From the NCBI RefSeq assembly GCF_003795145.1, contig NZ_CP027786.1, positions 1,054,001 to 1,118,000 of the forward strand: a stretch of 64,000 bases of DNA. Direction: 5' to 3'. Source of the stretch: Tetragenococcus koreensis. Its GTDB lineage: Bacteria; Bacillota; Bacilli; Lactobacillales; Enterococcaceae. The translations under genes and the position numbers were made by a program. The notes under the pieces are model-generated. The model had not been told where the DNA came from. It was given only the letters and a program-made list of their open reading frames with translations, and made no database searches. Position 1 is the stretch's first letter. Each line of letters begins with the position of its first letter. Positions 1 through 15,000 of this stretch are shown here, in pieces.

Positions 1-3000
1 TACCATTTGTTGAAAATGATAGTATTTTAACGATCGCACAAAAAATCGCTTCTTTAGAACAAGCGACTATTGCAGATACACTTTCCTTACTTGAACATAA
101 AGAATTACAAAAAGCGACCGAACTATTATATCAATCAAAGCAAATCAAAATTTTTACTTCTAACGCTAATCTTTTGATTTCACAAGATTTTGCTTTAAAA
201 ATGCGCCGAATAAAAAAACAAACCAGTGCAGCAGAAATCATTGGCGAACAAGTTTATGATGCTCACAGCACGGACGAAAATACTTGTGTTCTGTTGATTT
301 CTTACACTGGCGAAAATAGCATGCTCAAACGGCTTCTCCCCATTTTGAAGCAACAAGGTGCAACAATTATCGCGCTAACAGGAATTGGCGAGAACACTTT
401 GACAAAATTTGCCGATTGCCATTTACACTTAGCAACGCGAGAAAAGCTCTATTCAAAAATTAGTAGTTATACAACAAGTACGTCAATTTCTTATTTATTA
501 GATATCTTGTATAGCACAGTTTTTGCTAAAAATTATCAAAAAAATATGGCTCATTTAGTTGCTATCGGAAAAGAATATGATAATCGAACAAGTACCTCAC
601 CTGTCATGCATGAAGGCAGCTCAGCCAAACTACAAATAACCGATTCTTTTATTCCTAATTAAATGACCCTAAAAAATGACCACATTTCTATGATTTTAAA
701 GAAATTTAGAGGAGGCAGAGTAAATTTGGTCTAGTTTTTGAAAAATAAAGAAAAATTTGTTACTCTTCTTTTCATAAAAAAAAGCGAATCTTTAAGATCC
801 GCTTTTTTCTTATTTTTGATTTTTCATTTGTTGCATCATTTGACGTATTTTCTTTTCAGAAGGTTTTTGCCCCATTGACATCATCATTGTGCGTAACATA
901 TCTTCATTAATGGGTGGATTTTTTTTCATATAGTCTTCCATGTATTTACGTGCTAAAAAGAAACCGCCAATAGCTCCAATAACTAAAGCGATCACTGCAA
1001 TCAAGATTACATAACCGATTGACATTTTGTATTCTCCTTTCCTCTAGACTGTCCATTAAGTATTTTACTAGAAAAATAACGAAAAGAAAAGGTAGAAATC
1101 ACTCTTTTTAACAATTACCTTACAACTGATCTAATTCGTCCATATCCTCTTTTTGTAAAACAAAATCGACTTGAGCATTTTCTAAAATATAGGTTTCATG
1201 CACAGACTTAGGAAGTGGCAATACATCTTTTTGCAACAAGTAACGAATAGCGATTTGTGGAATGGATTTGTCATATTTTTTCGCTATTTTTTGAATCCGT
1301 TCATCATCTAGTATTCCACCAGTCGCTAGCGGTGAATAACCTTCGACTAAGATCGAATGCTTCTGACAAAAATCAATATTACCTGTACTCAAATTGCCAA
1401 TATAACATTTGATTTGGTTAACCATGGGTTTTATTTTCCCATTTTCGATAATATTTTTTAGGTCATCAATATTGAAATTTGACACACCGATTGCTTTTGT
1501 TTTTCCTTCATGGTAAGCATCTTCTAAAGCTTGCCATACTTGATTATTCTTCCGATCATCATTTTCGCGTGGTTCGCCAATTCTACTCCAAGGTCTAGGC
1601 GCGTGGATCAATAACAAATCAACATGATCCAAGCCCAAACGTCGCAAGGACTCATCAATATTTTCCATCGCTTTTGCATAGGTATCTGTTTCTGCTGGGA
1701 CTTTGGTTGTAACAAAAATTTCATCGCGAGCCACAGAGGCATCCTTTATCGCTTGACCCACTTCAGTTTCATTTCCATAAACATACGCAGTGTCTACATG
1801 TTTATAGCCATTATCCAAGGCGTATTTCGTAGCACGATAAGCATCATCTGGAGACATTTGCCAAGTACCAAAACCAATTTTAGGTATCTTTGTATCATTT
1901 GCTAATTGAAAAGTTTCCTCTAAAATCATCGTTCATCCCTGCCCTTCTAATTTTTATTATACAGAAAAATGACCAGGTACACAAAAAGCAGAAATGAGTA
2001 TTCTGCTTTTGCTCACTTACTGTTGTTCAATTTTTTCTAACAAATCAGGATCAAATTTCCCATTACGAAGCATCGCAATTTCAAAGCCATAAGGTGATTT
2101 TTTATTTTTCTTATCTTCACCCACCCAAGGCGTTTCTAAAATTTTGGGTAATTTCGCTAATTTATCATGATGTGCCACTTGATTCAAAGCATCAAAACCA
2201 ATAGTCCCAAAACCAATATTAGCATGGCGGTCTTTATGTGAGCCTTGGTCATTTTTAGAATCATTGATATGAACGACTTTCAAACGATCTAAACCGATCA
2301 CTTTGTCAAATTCATCCAATACCCCATCAAAATCATCGCGAATGTTATATCCTGCATCACTAGCGTGGCAGGTATCAAATGTGACCGAAAGTTTATCATT
2401 TAAAGTAACTCCGTCGATAATGCGCGCAATTTCTTCAAAAGATCGGCCAATTTCAGTCCCCTTTCCAGCCATAGTCTCTAGCGCAATTTGTGCTACCTGA
2501 TTTTTATCTAGTGCTTCATTTAAACCTTTGACAATTTGTGCGATACCAGCATCTGCTCCAGCGCCTACATGTGAGCCAGGATGCAACGTAATTTGTTTGG
2601 CACCTAGTGCTTCTGCCCGTTCAATTTCATCTTTTAAAAACTGAATAGCAAATTCAAAAGCTTGCTTTTTAGCTGGATTACCTAAATTAACGATATACGG
2701 CGCATGAACAACAATATTGGACAAGCCATGTTCATCCATATATTTTTTTCCTTCATCAATACGCATATCTTCAATCGCTTTTCTGCGAGTATTTTGTGGA
2801 GCTCCTGTATAGATCATGAAGGTAGACGCGTCATAGCTCGCAGCTTCTTGGGCAGAACCTAACAACATCTCTTTTCCTTTCATTGAAACATGAGAACCTA
2901 TTAACATATCATTTCCTCCTATCTTTTTTCCTATGTATCTGAAATTTTTAAACAGATGAGCCTAGCAATAGTAATAGTAGGGTCATCAACGGCAAGCTCA

Positions 3001-6000
3001 CTAAGAAACTAACGGAAGAAGCAAACCCGACACTTTCTTCTTTGATTCCTGCTATGACCGAGTTCACTACGCCAAATAATGGCACCGGCGTAACACAAAG
3101 CAGACACAGGATAATTTTAGTTAGTGAGGCGATGGGTAACAAATAAAAGAATAATACAAACAATAATCCCATTGCATAACGTAATGTTAATAACTGTAAA
3201 ACGGTGTTACGATCGGGTTTAGGTAAACGTAATTCTAAATACAAACCGATCATGAACATCGACAAAAAGACATTGGCGTCCGCCACCGGTTCTAATACCG
3301 TTAGAAAAGACGCGGGTAAGTCAATGGAAATTAAGCGTAACCCTAACATAACCACATAGCAAGTGAAAGGAATTGAGGAAAACAATTGCCTCAATATACT
3401 TTTAAAATGAACCCCAGTGTTTTGTCCCGTTAAACGATCACTGACAACTTTGGTACCACCAGCAAGCATAATACTGTTCCCAATATCAAACATGGATAAT
3501 AAAGGAACGCCTAATGGTAAGAAGCCTTGCACAAAAGGCAATGTGAAGTTTCCAATATTAAAACCAGAGGCACAATAGATAAAAAATTGCTGGTCAGTTG
3601 TTGTTTTCTTTTTAGCTGCAAAATAACTTAGAAAAATTTGTAAGAATGACCAAAGTAATCCAAGTAATACAAACAGTAGTAAATTGCCCTTGATATCTAG
3701 ATTAGCTAAATTAATAATGACAACTGCCGGCAAAGTCACATTCATAATCACAATAGATAAGCTGGAACCGTCTGCTTTGTTCAAAAAGCCAATCTGCTTT
3801 AAAAAATAAGCCAGTAAGATAATTAAAAACAAACCGACAGCGCGCGTGATAATCGTTCCCAATCAAAAAACTTCCTTCTTAAAAAAATCGAATCACAAGA
3901 AAACAAATCTCTTGTGATTCTTTTCCTATCTTTCATTAAAAGCGCAACATAAAGTATCTTTTTTTGCCGCGACGAATAACGGTGGTTTTTCCACTTAATT
4001 TATCCTCTTCAGCAATTTCGTAACTAGTATCTTGAATGCGATCACCATTAAGATAGATCGCTCCATTATTGATATCTTCTCTTGCTTGTCGCTTCGAAGT
4101 TTCAATACCCGCAGCAAGTAATAGGTCAACGAGGTTCAACGAATCTTCAGAACTAACTTCATAAGCGGGTACGCCACTAAAAGCTTGGTCTAATTCATCT
4201 GCATTTAACGCCTTTATCGAGCCATTAAATAATGCATCAGAGATACGTACAGCTTGCTCATAAGCTTCTTTTCCGTGAACTAGAGTAGTCACATCTTTAG
4301 CTAATGCTTTTTGAGCTACTCGCGTTTCCGGAGCTTGATTGAATTCTTCCTCAATTTCAGCAATTTCATCTAAACGAAAGAAAGTAAAGTATTTCAAGAA
4401 CTTGACCGCATCACGATCATCTGTATTCAACCAAAATTGGTAAAATTCATAAGGGCTCGTTTTGTTAGCATCTAACCAAATAGCGTTGCCTTCGGTTTTA
4501 CCAAATTTTTTTCCGTCTGCTTTGGTAATTAATGGTATCGTCAAGCCAAAACCTTGCACTCCTTCTTCACGGTGCAATAATTCAATCCCTGAGGTAATAT
4601 TTCCCCATTGATCACTTCCACCTAATTGCAAAAGGCAGCCATATTTTTGGTATAATTTTAAAAAGTCATAAGCTTGTAATAATTGATAAGCGAATTCAGT
4701 ATAAGAAATCCCTGCCTCAATACGGCGTTTCACACTTTCTTTACTCATCATATAATTAATTGTAAAATTTTTACCCACATCACGCAAAAAATCGATCAAG
4801 GTCATTTCGCCTAACCAATCGTAATTATTGGCGACAATCGCAGGATTTTTTTCATTATTAAAATCAATAAATTGTGATAATTGTTGCTTAATGTTATTAG
4901 ACCAATCTTGAACGGTTGATAAAGGGTTTAATTGCCGTTCTTGGTCTTTAAATGATGGATCTCCAATCATTCCGGTACCGCCGCCTACTAGCGCGATTGG
5001 AACGTGGCCATTTTGTTGAAAGCGACGAAGCATCAGAATGGGCAATAAATGTCCAATATGTAGGCTGTCTGCGGTAGGATCGAATCCTACATATAATTTT
5101 ACAGACTCTTCGTTTAATTGTTTTTCTAGTGTCTCTTCATCCGTTGTTTGATGAACGAGCCCGCGTTGTTTTAATTCTTGAAAAAAGTCTGAATGCATGG
5201 CATTTCCTCCTTGTAAAATATACTCATTGTAATGATAACTGAAAATTTCCTTAAAAGAAAGTCTTAGTTTTTGATTAAAACAGCAGGTAAACTATTCAAG
5301 TAAAACTTTTTTTGCTATAATCATACAGAAGTAAAAATAAATGAGGTGACGAATTTGTCGCAGCAGAAAAAAAATAGTAAAAAATCAAAACCGCAGAAAA
5401 ATAATGGCTGGTTTTATTTTCACATTGTAATACGGGTCATCCAGTCACTACTATTAGTGGCAGTTAGTCTTATATTCTTGTTTGGCGCTCTCGGTGTAGG
5501 AATCGGTGCAGGCTACTTTGCTTATTTAGTCGAAGATACCCCGACGCTTACCAAAGAAGAACTGCAAAATGATCTAGGAGATATTGATGAAACTTCCCAT
5601 TTAGAGTACGCAGACGGTAGTAATATTGCAACCATCGATACTGAACTGCAACGTGAAAGTGTGGATTCTGATCAGATATCTGACTCGCTGAAAAAAGCGG
5701 TCATTGCTACAGAAGATGAGAATTTTTATGAGCACAAGGGCGTTGTTCCCAAAGCTGTTGTCCGAGCACTTGTCTCAGAAGTAACAGGCGTTGGTTCAAG
5801 CGGTGGCTCGACTTTAACACAACAAATCGTCAAACAGCAGATTTTGTCCGATGAAGTGACATTTAAACGTAAGGCCAACGAAATCTTACTAGCAAACCAA
5901 GTCGAACAAAATTTCTCTAAAGATGAGATTGTTACCATGTACTTGAACGTTTCACCTTTTGGTCGAAATAACGAAGGACAAAATATTGCCGGAGTTAAAG

Positions 6001-9000
6001 AAGCAGCGCAAGGAATTTTTGGCAAAGATGCGAATGATCTAAACTTGCCACAAGCAGCCTTTATTGCTGGTCTGCCTCAAAGTCCGATTGCTTATAGTCC
6101 TTATACCAATTCAGGCGATAAGCAAGAAGATTTAGAACCCGGTTTAGAGCGTAAAGATTATGTGCTATTTAGCATGTATCGCAACCATGATATTTCAAAA
6201 GAAGAATATCAAAATGCGCGCGACTACGATTTGGCTGCTGACTTTCAAGAGAGAGAAAGCTCCGAAGACAAAAACGAGCAAGGCTTTTTATACAATACTG
6301 TGATGAATGAAGCTTTAGAAATTATAGCTAAACAATTGGCTAATGAAGACGATGTCAGCAGTGAAGAGTTTTCTCAAGAAGAAACCTATCAAAATTACAT
6401 TCAAGAAGCACAGCAAAAATTGGCTAATGGCGGTTATACTGTTAACACAACCATTGACCCTGATATCTATCAAGCGATGCAAGATACTGCTGAAAATTAT
6501 GGCTACTTATTGGATAACAACAATCAGGTCGAAGTTGGAAATGTTTATATGGATAATGAAACAGGAAAAATCTTAGGCTTTGTTGGTGGACGAAATTACG
6601 AGGAAAACCAATTTAATCACGCATTTAATGCAACCCGACAAGCAGGTTCTGCTATCAAACCAGCACTTGTTTACGGGCCGGCCATTGATCAAGGTTTAAT
6701 GGGTACTGAATCCCGCGTCTCTGATTATCCTACAGACTGGCAGCAAGGGGAAAATAAAGGCGACCCCATTGTTAATGCAACAAACAAAGGAACTGAGACA
6801 TTCCAAACCGTTCGCGAATCGCTTGAACATTCAAGTAATATTGCTAGTTATCATATTTATCAAGATATTTTAGATAGCAAGGATGATACTTCCTTTGTCT
6901 ATGATAACTATCTGAAGAAAATGAACTACCCAGCTTCTGATTCTTGGACCTATGAATCAGCGTCATCTGGTGTCCCTGAAGTAACAACATTAGCGCAAAC
7001 AAATGGCTTTCAAACTCTAGCTAACGGCGGTGTCTATCAAGAAGGGTATCTGATTGACTCAATTACCGACTCAAATGGCGATGCGCTATACGAACATGAA
7101 GAAAGTCCAGAGCGTGTTTATTCAAAACAAGCCGCTTCCATCATGAATGATTTAATGCGCAGTGTTATAGACAGTGGTCATACGACTCAATTTAAATCAA
7201 ATGTTAGCAATTTAAATTCTAATCTTTCTAATGCTGACTGGGTTGGAAAAACAGGAACGACTGATGAATACAAAGACTCTTGGCTAGTGGTCTCTACACC
7301 AAAAGCTACACTAAGTAGTTGGTCGGGTCGTGAAGATAACCAAGGAACCGACCGTGACGCTGGTAAACGGACTGGACAATACATGGCATATTTAGCCAAT
7401 GCTATTTACCAAGCTAATCCAGATAGTCTAGGTGCTGATGAGGACTTTGAATTAGACGATGATGTTAAAGAAGAAGAAGTATCTGAATTTACTGGAACAA
7501 AAGTAGGCAATAACGATACTGTAGATGTAGATGGCTCAACCATGAGCGTCCCTACTGATACAACAGATTCTTATTGGGCTAAAGGAACGCCACCAGATCC
7601 AAGCTTCAAATTTGGTATTGGGGGTACTGAAAAGAATTATGAAGATTATTGGCAAAACGGCCAATCAGGAAACAGTGATAATGATAGCGATGATGCTGAT
7701 AATGAAGATGATTAACCGAAAAACCAAGGAAAGCTTGCGAGCTTTTCTTGGTTTTTTATTGATCACTCTTTAACCTTTTACAACGAATTTAGCATTTCAT
7801 GCATCTTCATTGATGTTTTCCAATTACGTATAGTAATCATTTGATAGACTGGTTTTTTTACAATCCGAGATAAAGCACTTTTAGTGTAGTCTGGATGATT
7901 GGGTCCTGGCCTGCGGTAATAGATAGCATGTGTACCTTGCCATACTTTGTCAATGCCTTCTCGTGCCTCAATTTCTTTCATTACCTCGTCAGGAGTAAGT
8001 CCCATTAAAAACATGACATCGTATCGATAATCAACTTCAGCAAAAACTTTTCCAAAAGTTTTAGGTGCTTCATCCATAATAGCTTGATAGACTTGCGGCT
8101 CTATAACTAACACTCGAATTAAATCGCTATCTAATTCAAACTCTCGGACCAGTAAATTTTCTATCCTAGGACCAATTTCAGTAATAGGCAGTATAGATTG
8201 AAGAACAATATTTCCACTTTGTATATACGTCTTTACTTGATCAAACCCTGCAGCGGACAAAAACGAACGTAAATCAACCATTTTAATCTTATTCTTCCCT
8301 CCAACATTGATACCACGAAGATAAATCACGTACTTATTCATGCTCCCTCTCCCCCTTTTTTACACCTAACTGTTATTAGTTAAATTATAACTTATAACTA
8401 TTTAAAAACACACGGATTTATATAGGAGGACTTGCTCTGACAGTACGTTTTCAACTTTAAAAAAGCTGAACGGCATCTCATCATCATTGTGATTAAGACT
8501 TCGTTCAGCTAACGTTTTTAGTTATTTGTTTAACTGATTTTCTATATTTTTTTATCCCATATTTTTATAAAATTATCTCAAAAATTAACCGATCGTTCGG
8601 CCCCCATCAAGTAAAATCGTTTGTCCTTGAATAAAGGAATTTGCTGGATCAGCCAAGAAATAAGTCAAATTTGCTATGTCTTCAATGGTGCCTAAGCGTC
8701 CAACAGGTACTTCTTGGATAGCTTTATCCAAACTTTCTTGAGTGGGATGACTGACTCTTAACATTCCCGTATCAATCAAGCGAGGCGCAACTGTATTTAC
8801 ATTTACCCCTTTAGAACCAAGCTCTTTAGCTAGGCCACGCATCAACCCTTCTCCACCAGCTTTTGAAGCTGGATATGGAACGCCACCGCCAGTTCCACTA
8901 AGTGCAGAGCCTGAACCAATATAAACAATAGCACCTTTATTTAGAAGAAAATCTTCATAAAAAACTTTCACTGTATTAAAAAGTCCTGTCAAATTAATGC

Positions 9001-12000
9001 TTAGCATTTTATTCCACTCTTCATAGGTAATATCGTTTACTCTGTTTTTATTTCCAATCCCTGCGTTTAACACTAAAACATCAATTCGATTAAACGTATT
9101 AAATACTTCTTCGCGTACTTTTAACATAGCTTCTGGGTCTGACACATCAGCTTGTATAAAAAGGGATTGCACATACTCTTGCGTAATTTCATCAGCCGTG
9201 TTTTTGCCTTGTTCCATATCGTAATCAACAATAACAGTATTAGCACCCGCTTTAGCAAATTTAAGGGCAATCCCTTTTCCAATGTTATTCGCTGCACCAG
9301 TAATTAAGACTACTTTTCCTGCAAAATTTTCCATAATTATTATTTCCTTCTTTCTTTCTAAAATTTTTCATAATCTGTTAATTTGCTTGTAGTTACCTAT
9401 ACAATTAACTTACTAATGTATTTCACGATATTTTTATATACCATTCAACGAATTCATTACATCGTCAACATTGTTTGCATCCATTAGATATTTAAGCGTA
9501 TTTTCTTCTTGTAATAGCTGCATAATTGCTTGTAGAGTTGCAAGCTGATCATTAGCTTTTAATAGACCTAAAACAAATACGATGCTAACCTTTATCCTTC
9601 TATCAGAGTCTTCCATTGCACTAAACTCTATTGGTTCGTCAAGTGTAATTAGCGATATAAATTCATTGTTAATATGTCCTGAATCAGCATGTGGAATTGC
9701 CACACCAATATTATTGAATTCGAGTGCTGTTGGAAAATATAACTCTCTTTCTTTCAATGCACTCGCATAACTATCTTTAGATAAACCTAATCTCGTTGCC
9801 TTATTTCCTATAAAATCAAATAACTCATCGGTACTATTAAACCTTTTATTCAAAAAAATCAATTTTTTATTTAAAACATCCGAAACTTCCAATTACATTA
9901 CTCCTAGCATAATTATTTATTCAAGTAAAAATTTACCGTTTTGAACGTATAACTGTTTATTAAACTTACATAAATTTATGATTTAAATCATTAACTAAAT
10001 CCAAGCAATCTTGAAAATAGACTGATAATTATATTCGGTATACTATTCCCAAAAAGTGAATCTGTAACTAATCCATCTACTTCTATACCAGCACCGGTCA
10101 TCATTTCAGTGGCTTCAGGCGCAAATATATCTGCACCAATCATTACAATCGTGGTAAATACTAAGCCAATTATAAATGTTCGCAATAAATTCCCTTTCGA
10201 CGCCATGGCAATTAATGGAATCATATAAATAATATTGGTTAGTAAACCTACTGGAAGATAGGTCATTCCCGGAATAATGAATGCAAGACCAATAGAAATT
10301 GGAATAAGCAATAAATAAGTTGTATTAGATGCCCTGTCCCCTACGCCTAAAGCAATGTCCATTCCCACTAATGTTTCGCCATCTTTTGTGAAACGTCCCA
10401 TAAAGCTTCTAGCTGCATCGCTAATCGATGAAAGGCCTTCCATCATAATTGAAACCATTCTAGGAAGTAAGACTAAAGCTGCTGCGATTCCTGTTCCCAT
10501 TGTAAGTACTGTTTGCCAATCCTGCTTAGTAATGACACCAATTAAACTACCAATAATTAAACCAATAACAGCTGGATCGGAGAAAAACCCAATTTTTTCT
10601 TCAATTTTCTCCATGTTAAGATCAAAATCTCTTAAGCCTGGAATCAAATCAATAATCTTGTTCCCTAATATTCCTACTGGCCAAGCAAATGTAAGAAACG
10701 AAAGAGTTGTAACTGTAGTCCCTTCAACGCCAAAATATTTTTGCCAATAAGGAGCTGCTTTTTCTGCAATAAATAAGGTAATAACTGCTAGCCCAACGGT
10801 AATGGCTAAACCTAACCAAAAGCTATCAAAAAGAGCGTATGCAAGCGCTCCAGGTATTAGGAAATGGATGAAATTCCAGAGGTCGACGTTGATTACTTTA
10901 GTTAAACCTGTGACAACCAAGAGGATATTGGCCCCTACAATTAACAAAACTGCAATAGCAGAAAAAGGTACTCCCCAAGAAGCAGCACCAACAGCTGCCC
11001 AACCAACATCAACTGTAGTAAAGCCTTCGCCAATTTCACTGTAGTATTCTATAGCTGGATTAATTGAACTCATTAGCAAATCAATGGCTAATGATAAGCC
11101 TTGGAATCCAATCCCCACTAACAAACCTGTTTTTAAAGCATCGCCAAATTTCATTCGAAAAATTAAGCCCAATATTAGCATAATGATAGGTAGCATAACT
11201 GCCGGTCCCAAATTTAAAATATCTTGAAATATGTTAAATAAAGTATTCACTATTAGTGCCTCCCTCTCGATTTTAATTATTTAGCCAGTTCTTCACTTTT
11301 AGCTAATATCTCTTTTTTCGTCTTTTCTTCGTTAACACCTGATATCAGGTTAGTCACTTGAATAATAGGCGATTTTGTATCTTTCTTATAACTTGAGGTT
11401 ACAAGAATTAAATCAACTTTATTATCTTGAGAGCCTATTTGATTTAAATTACCTTTCGTAATGACTGGTTTAATGTCAGTTTCCTCGGTAAAAAACTTTT
11501 TTACTTTTTCTTGCACTAGGGTCGAAGTTGCAATTCCACTACCGCATGCTACAAATATTTTTATTGTTTTATTACTCATGATTTTTCTCCTTTAATTAAA
11601 TAATTTGTTTGTTCGTTATATAATTGTGTAATAGCAAAGAAACTACATAGTTTTTCTTTTATGTTTTTTCGAATTGATTGTTAATGTTATTTTATTTCTT
11701 TCTTTCTTGCAGTAGTAAACCTTTCGATAGCTTGAATAATTTCTTCTTTTGTCTCGAGTTTAGTTAGCCCATTAATAAAATTCTCATCGTGAGCTATTTT
11801 ATTAATATCATATAGTGCTCCTAAATGACTTGTTTTATCAGGCGTTGTTAACAAAATTGCGATATTGATTGATTGATCTCCATAAGAAATCCCTTTTTTG
11901 GTTATCAATAAACTTATACCTAATTTTTGCTCTACAAGATTAGGATCTAAATGAGGAAGAGCAATTCTCCTTCTGATCAAAATATAGCTGGGTTTTGTGG

Positions 12001-15000
12001 AGTACTCTTGTAACAAACGGTTTTGATACCTCTGATCAATGACTTTTTTATCAATTAAAGTACTGCTAAGTTTCTTTAACGCATCTTCCCATTCAAGTTT
12101 TTGATCACTTATAATGATTTGATCTTTATATAAAAGTTCTGCCAAATGGATTTCACTAGAGGATTCATTCAACCCTACTCCGATGGATTGATCTTTACCT
12201 TTTAATAACAATGTCTCTAATTGACTTTGTAATTCTTTTTCATCAGAAATCGTCGCATGTTTTTTAATAAGTGCGAGTATTTCCTTTGAGGTAGTCCCTG
12301 CAAAGTCTAATTTAAAAACATCTTTAATCACATGCTGTCTTAGCTCTGTTTGTTCAGATTTATTCAGAATATCGTTAATCACATACACTTTTTTATTCGA
12401 CTGAATAGGTACTGTCGAAAAAACAATATCATGTGGTAAACGAAAATCTTGATACTCTCGAACTGAATTTGTTGGATAAAAAAGAAATTCTGGAAACAGT
12501 TCTCTTAAATTATTTTCAATTAAATTAGACATCGAAATACCGTTCGGACATAAGATGACAGCTTTAATGATTTTAGCTTCAAAATCATCTGTATCTTTCT
12601 CAATCAAATGCCCGCCAATAAAAAGAGTGATATAGGCAATTTCTTCGTCTGCTATCGTTGTTTGGAAAAAGTCTTCTAAAGGCGTTATCGAATCACGTAC
12701 AAAATTGTGTAATACCCTATATTCTGAACGAATCTGATCGTATAAAACATTTTCAACCGTAATGTTGTATTTTATTCGATAATAAGCCGGGCGAAAATGA
12801 TTAATCAGCTTTTGTAACAATTCCTTTTTATCTCTTAGTACTAAAAATGTATGTGCCTCAAATTCTGTCAAAAATTCCCATAATGCATTTTCCAACGATG
12901 GTAAGTCTTTATCTGCAAGCACATTTTTATTACGTACATTTGTACTTAACAATTGCAACGCGATAAATATTTTTTCATCTGATGAAATCTCCGGAAAATC
13001 AACCATTAAATAAGTTAACGATTGATAGATACCCGTATTTTCAATTTCTCTTTTATCATGAATACGATTTTCTTCAATTGCTTTGCCTTTTTCTATCCGT
13101 AAAAGTACAGCTGCAACAAAATGAACCAAAGGATAAAATTCCTCATCAACATATTTAATATTTAAATAATTTTCAATTATAATAATATTCTGTTGAACAG
13201 TATTCGTATATTTCTGACTTGTTTCCATAAGTTGACTAATAATTCTTTCGCCATATTTCTTATATAATTTAGCGATTACCTGGAATAAAACCATTCGTTT
13301 ATCCCATTCATCCCCTACCATGTGATACCCATTTTTCCGACTAAACTTCAAAGACAGATCATTTTCTTCTAAATAAATATTTGTCTTTTTAACATAAGAC
13401 AATGCCGTATTCTTGCTTATCTTTAAGTCGATAGAAAAATGATCTAAAGATAGAGGTTGATCTCTGGTTAGGATCATTAAAGTAATCAGACGTACTCGAT
13501 CTTCTTTAGGGAAATATATATTTTTAATTTCCTGGTCCATTGAAAAATAGTCATCAGCTGCTAAATTGCTATAGTAATAACCATTATTTTTTTCAATTAA
13601 AGGAAGATGATTCATTTTTAACTCCTCGTTTATATTTTCGATACTGTATTGCAACTGCCTAGCAGAAATTTGAAATCCTTCCAGTAATTCTGTTTCATCT
13701 ACCACCCTCTTTCTAATTAACTGATGGAGTATTTCATGATTACGATCGCTCATGTTATTCAACCTTTCTAAATTCAATGATAAACGCTTACAAGTTTGCT
13801 TGCCATACTCGTCCTTCACAAAAAATGTAAGCGAATTACTCTCCATTGTGATGAACGATAAAAAAACAACTCCTGAAGCCTATCGAGTAGATGTAGCAAA
13901 CTTTTTATTTTTCATTTATACTCATTAATTTCTGCTAGTTCCCTCGACCTTAACTAATTTTGCTACAATCATTGAATAAACTACCTTTTTTATAAAGAAT
14001 ATTATTATACTTAATAAACCTATTTTTTAGTAGTTCTTTATGAATCGGAACCTTCTCACTAACTATTAGAAATTTCATAACAACTAAGTAATAACTATTT
14101 ATCCAGGTTAATAAGGTACAATTAAAATTTACACAAATTTTTGCACAAAAAAAAACGCCTCAATAATTGAGACGTTTTTTTGTATTAAGTTATTTAACTG
14201 TTTATTTGGTTGAGCCTTTTTCCATAATACTAGATGGTAATACAATAGTTTTTTGTTCGATTTCTTCTTTGTTCATTAATTTTGTTAACAGTCTCATTGC
14301 GACTGCGCCGATATCATATAACGGTTGGGTAACACTTGTCAAACGTGGACGAGCCACATCTGTTAATAATGTGTTATTACTTGTAATAACTTCAAAGTCC
14401 CCTGGAACTTTTACTCCATGATCATAAAGACCATCTAAAACTCCAATAGCAAGTTCATCATCAGTTACATAAGCTGCGGTTGCGCCACTGTTTAAGATAC
14501 GATCAACCAAAGCTAGTCCATCTTTAAAGTTATACGGTGATTCAAAAATCAAACCTTCATTATATTCTAAATTGTTTTCTTTTAGTGCTTGTCTATAACC
14601 AGTTAAACGATTTTGACCATTGATGGCGTCAATAAGCGCTCCACTGACAAAAGCAATTTTTTCGTGTCCATTTTTAGCTAAAAGTGAGACAGCTTCTTTT
14701 GTTGCTCCAGTATAGTCAATGTTTACACTACCGACTTGTTCGTCCGGATCAATTGAACCTGCTAAGACTACAGGCGTTTTTGAACGTGAAAATTCACCAC
14801 GAACTTCGTCTGTGATGCGATGTCCCATAAAGATAATGCCGTCGACTTGTTTTGCTAATAAGTTATTTAAAACTTGAACTTCTTTAGCACTGTCTCCATC
14901 TGAATTTGCCAAAATAATATTGTATTTATACATCGTAGCTACGTCGTCAATACCGCGAGCTAACGAAGAAAAGAACATATTGCTGACATCAGGTATAATG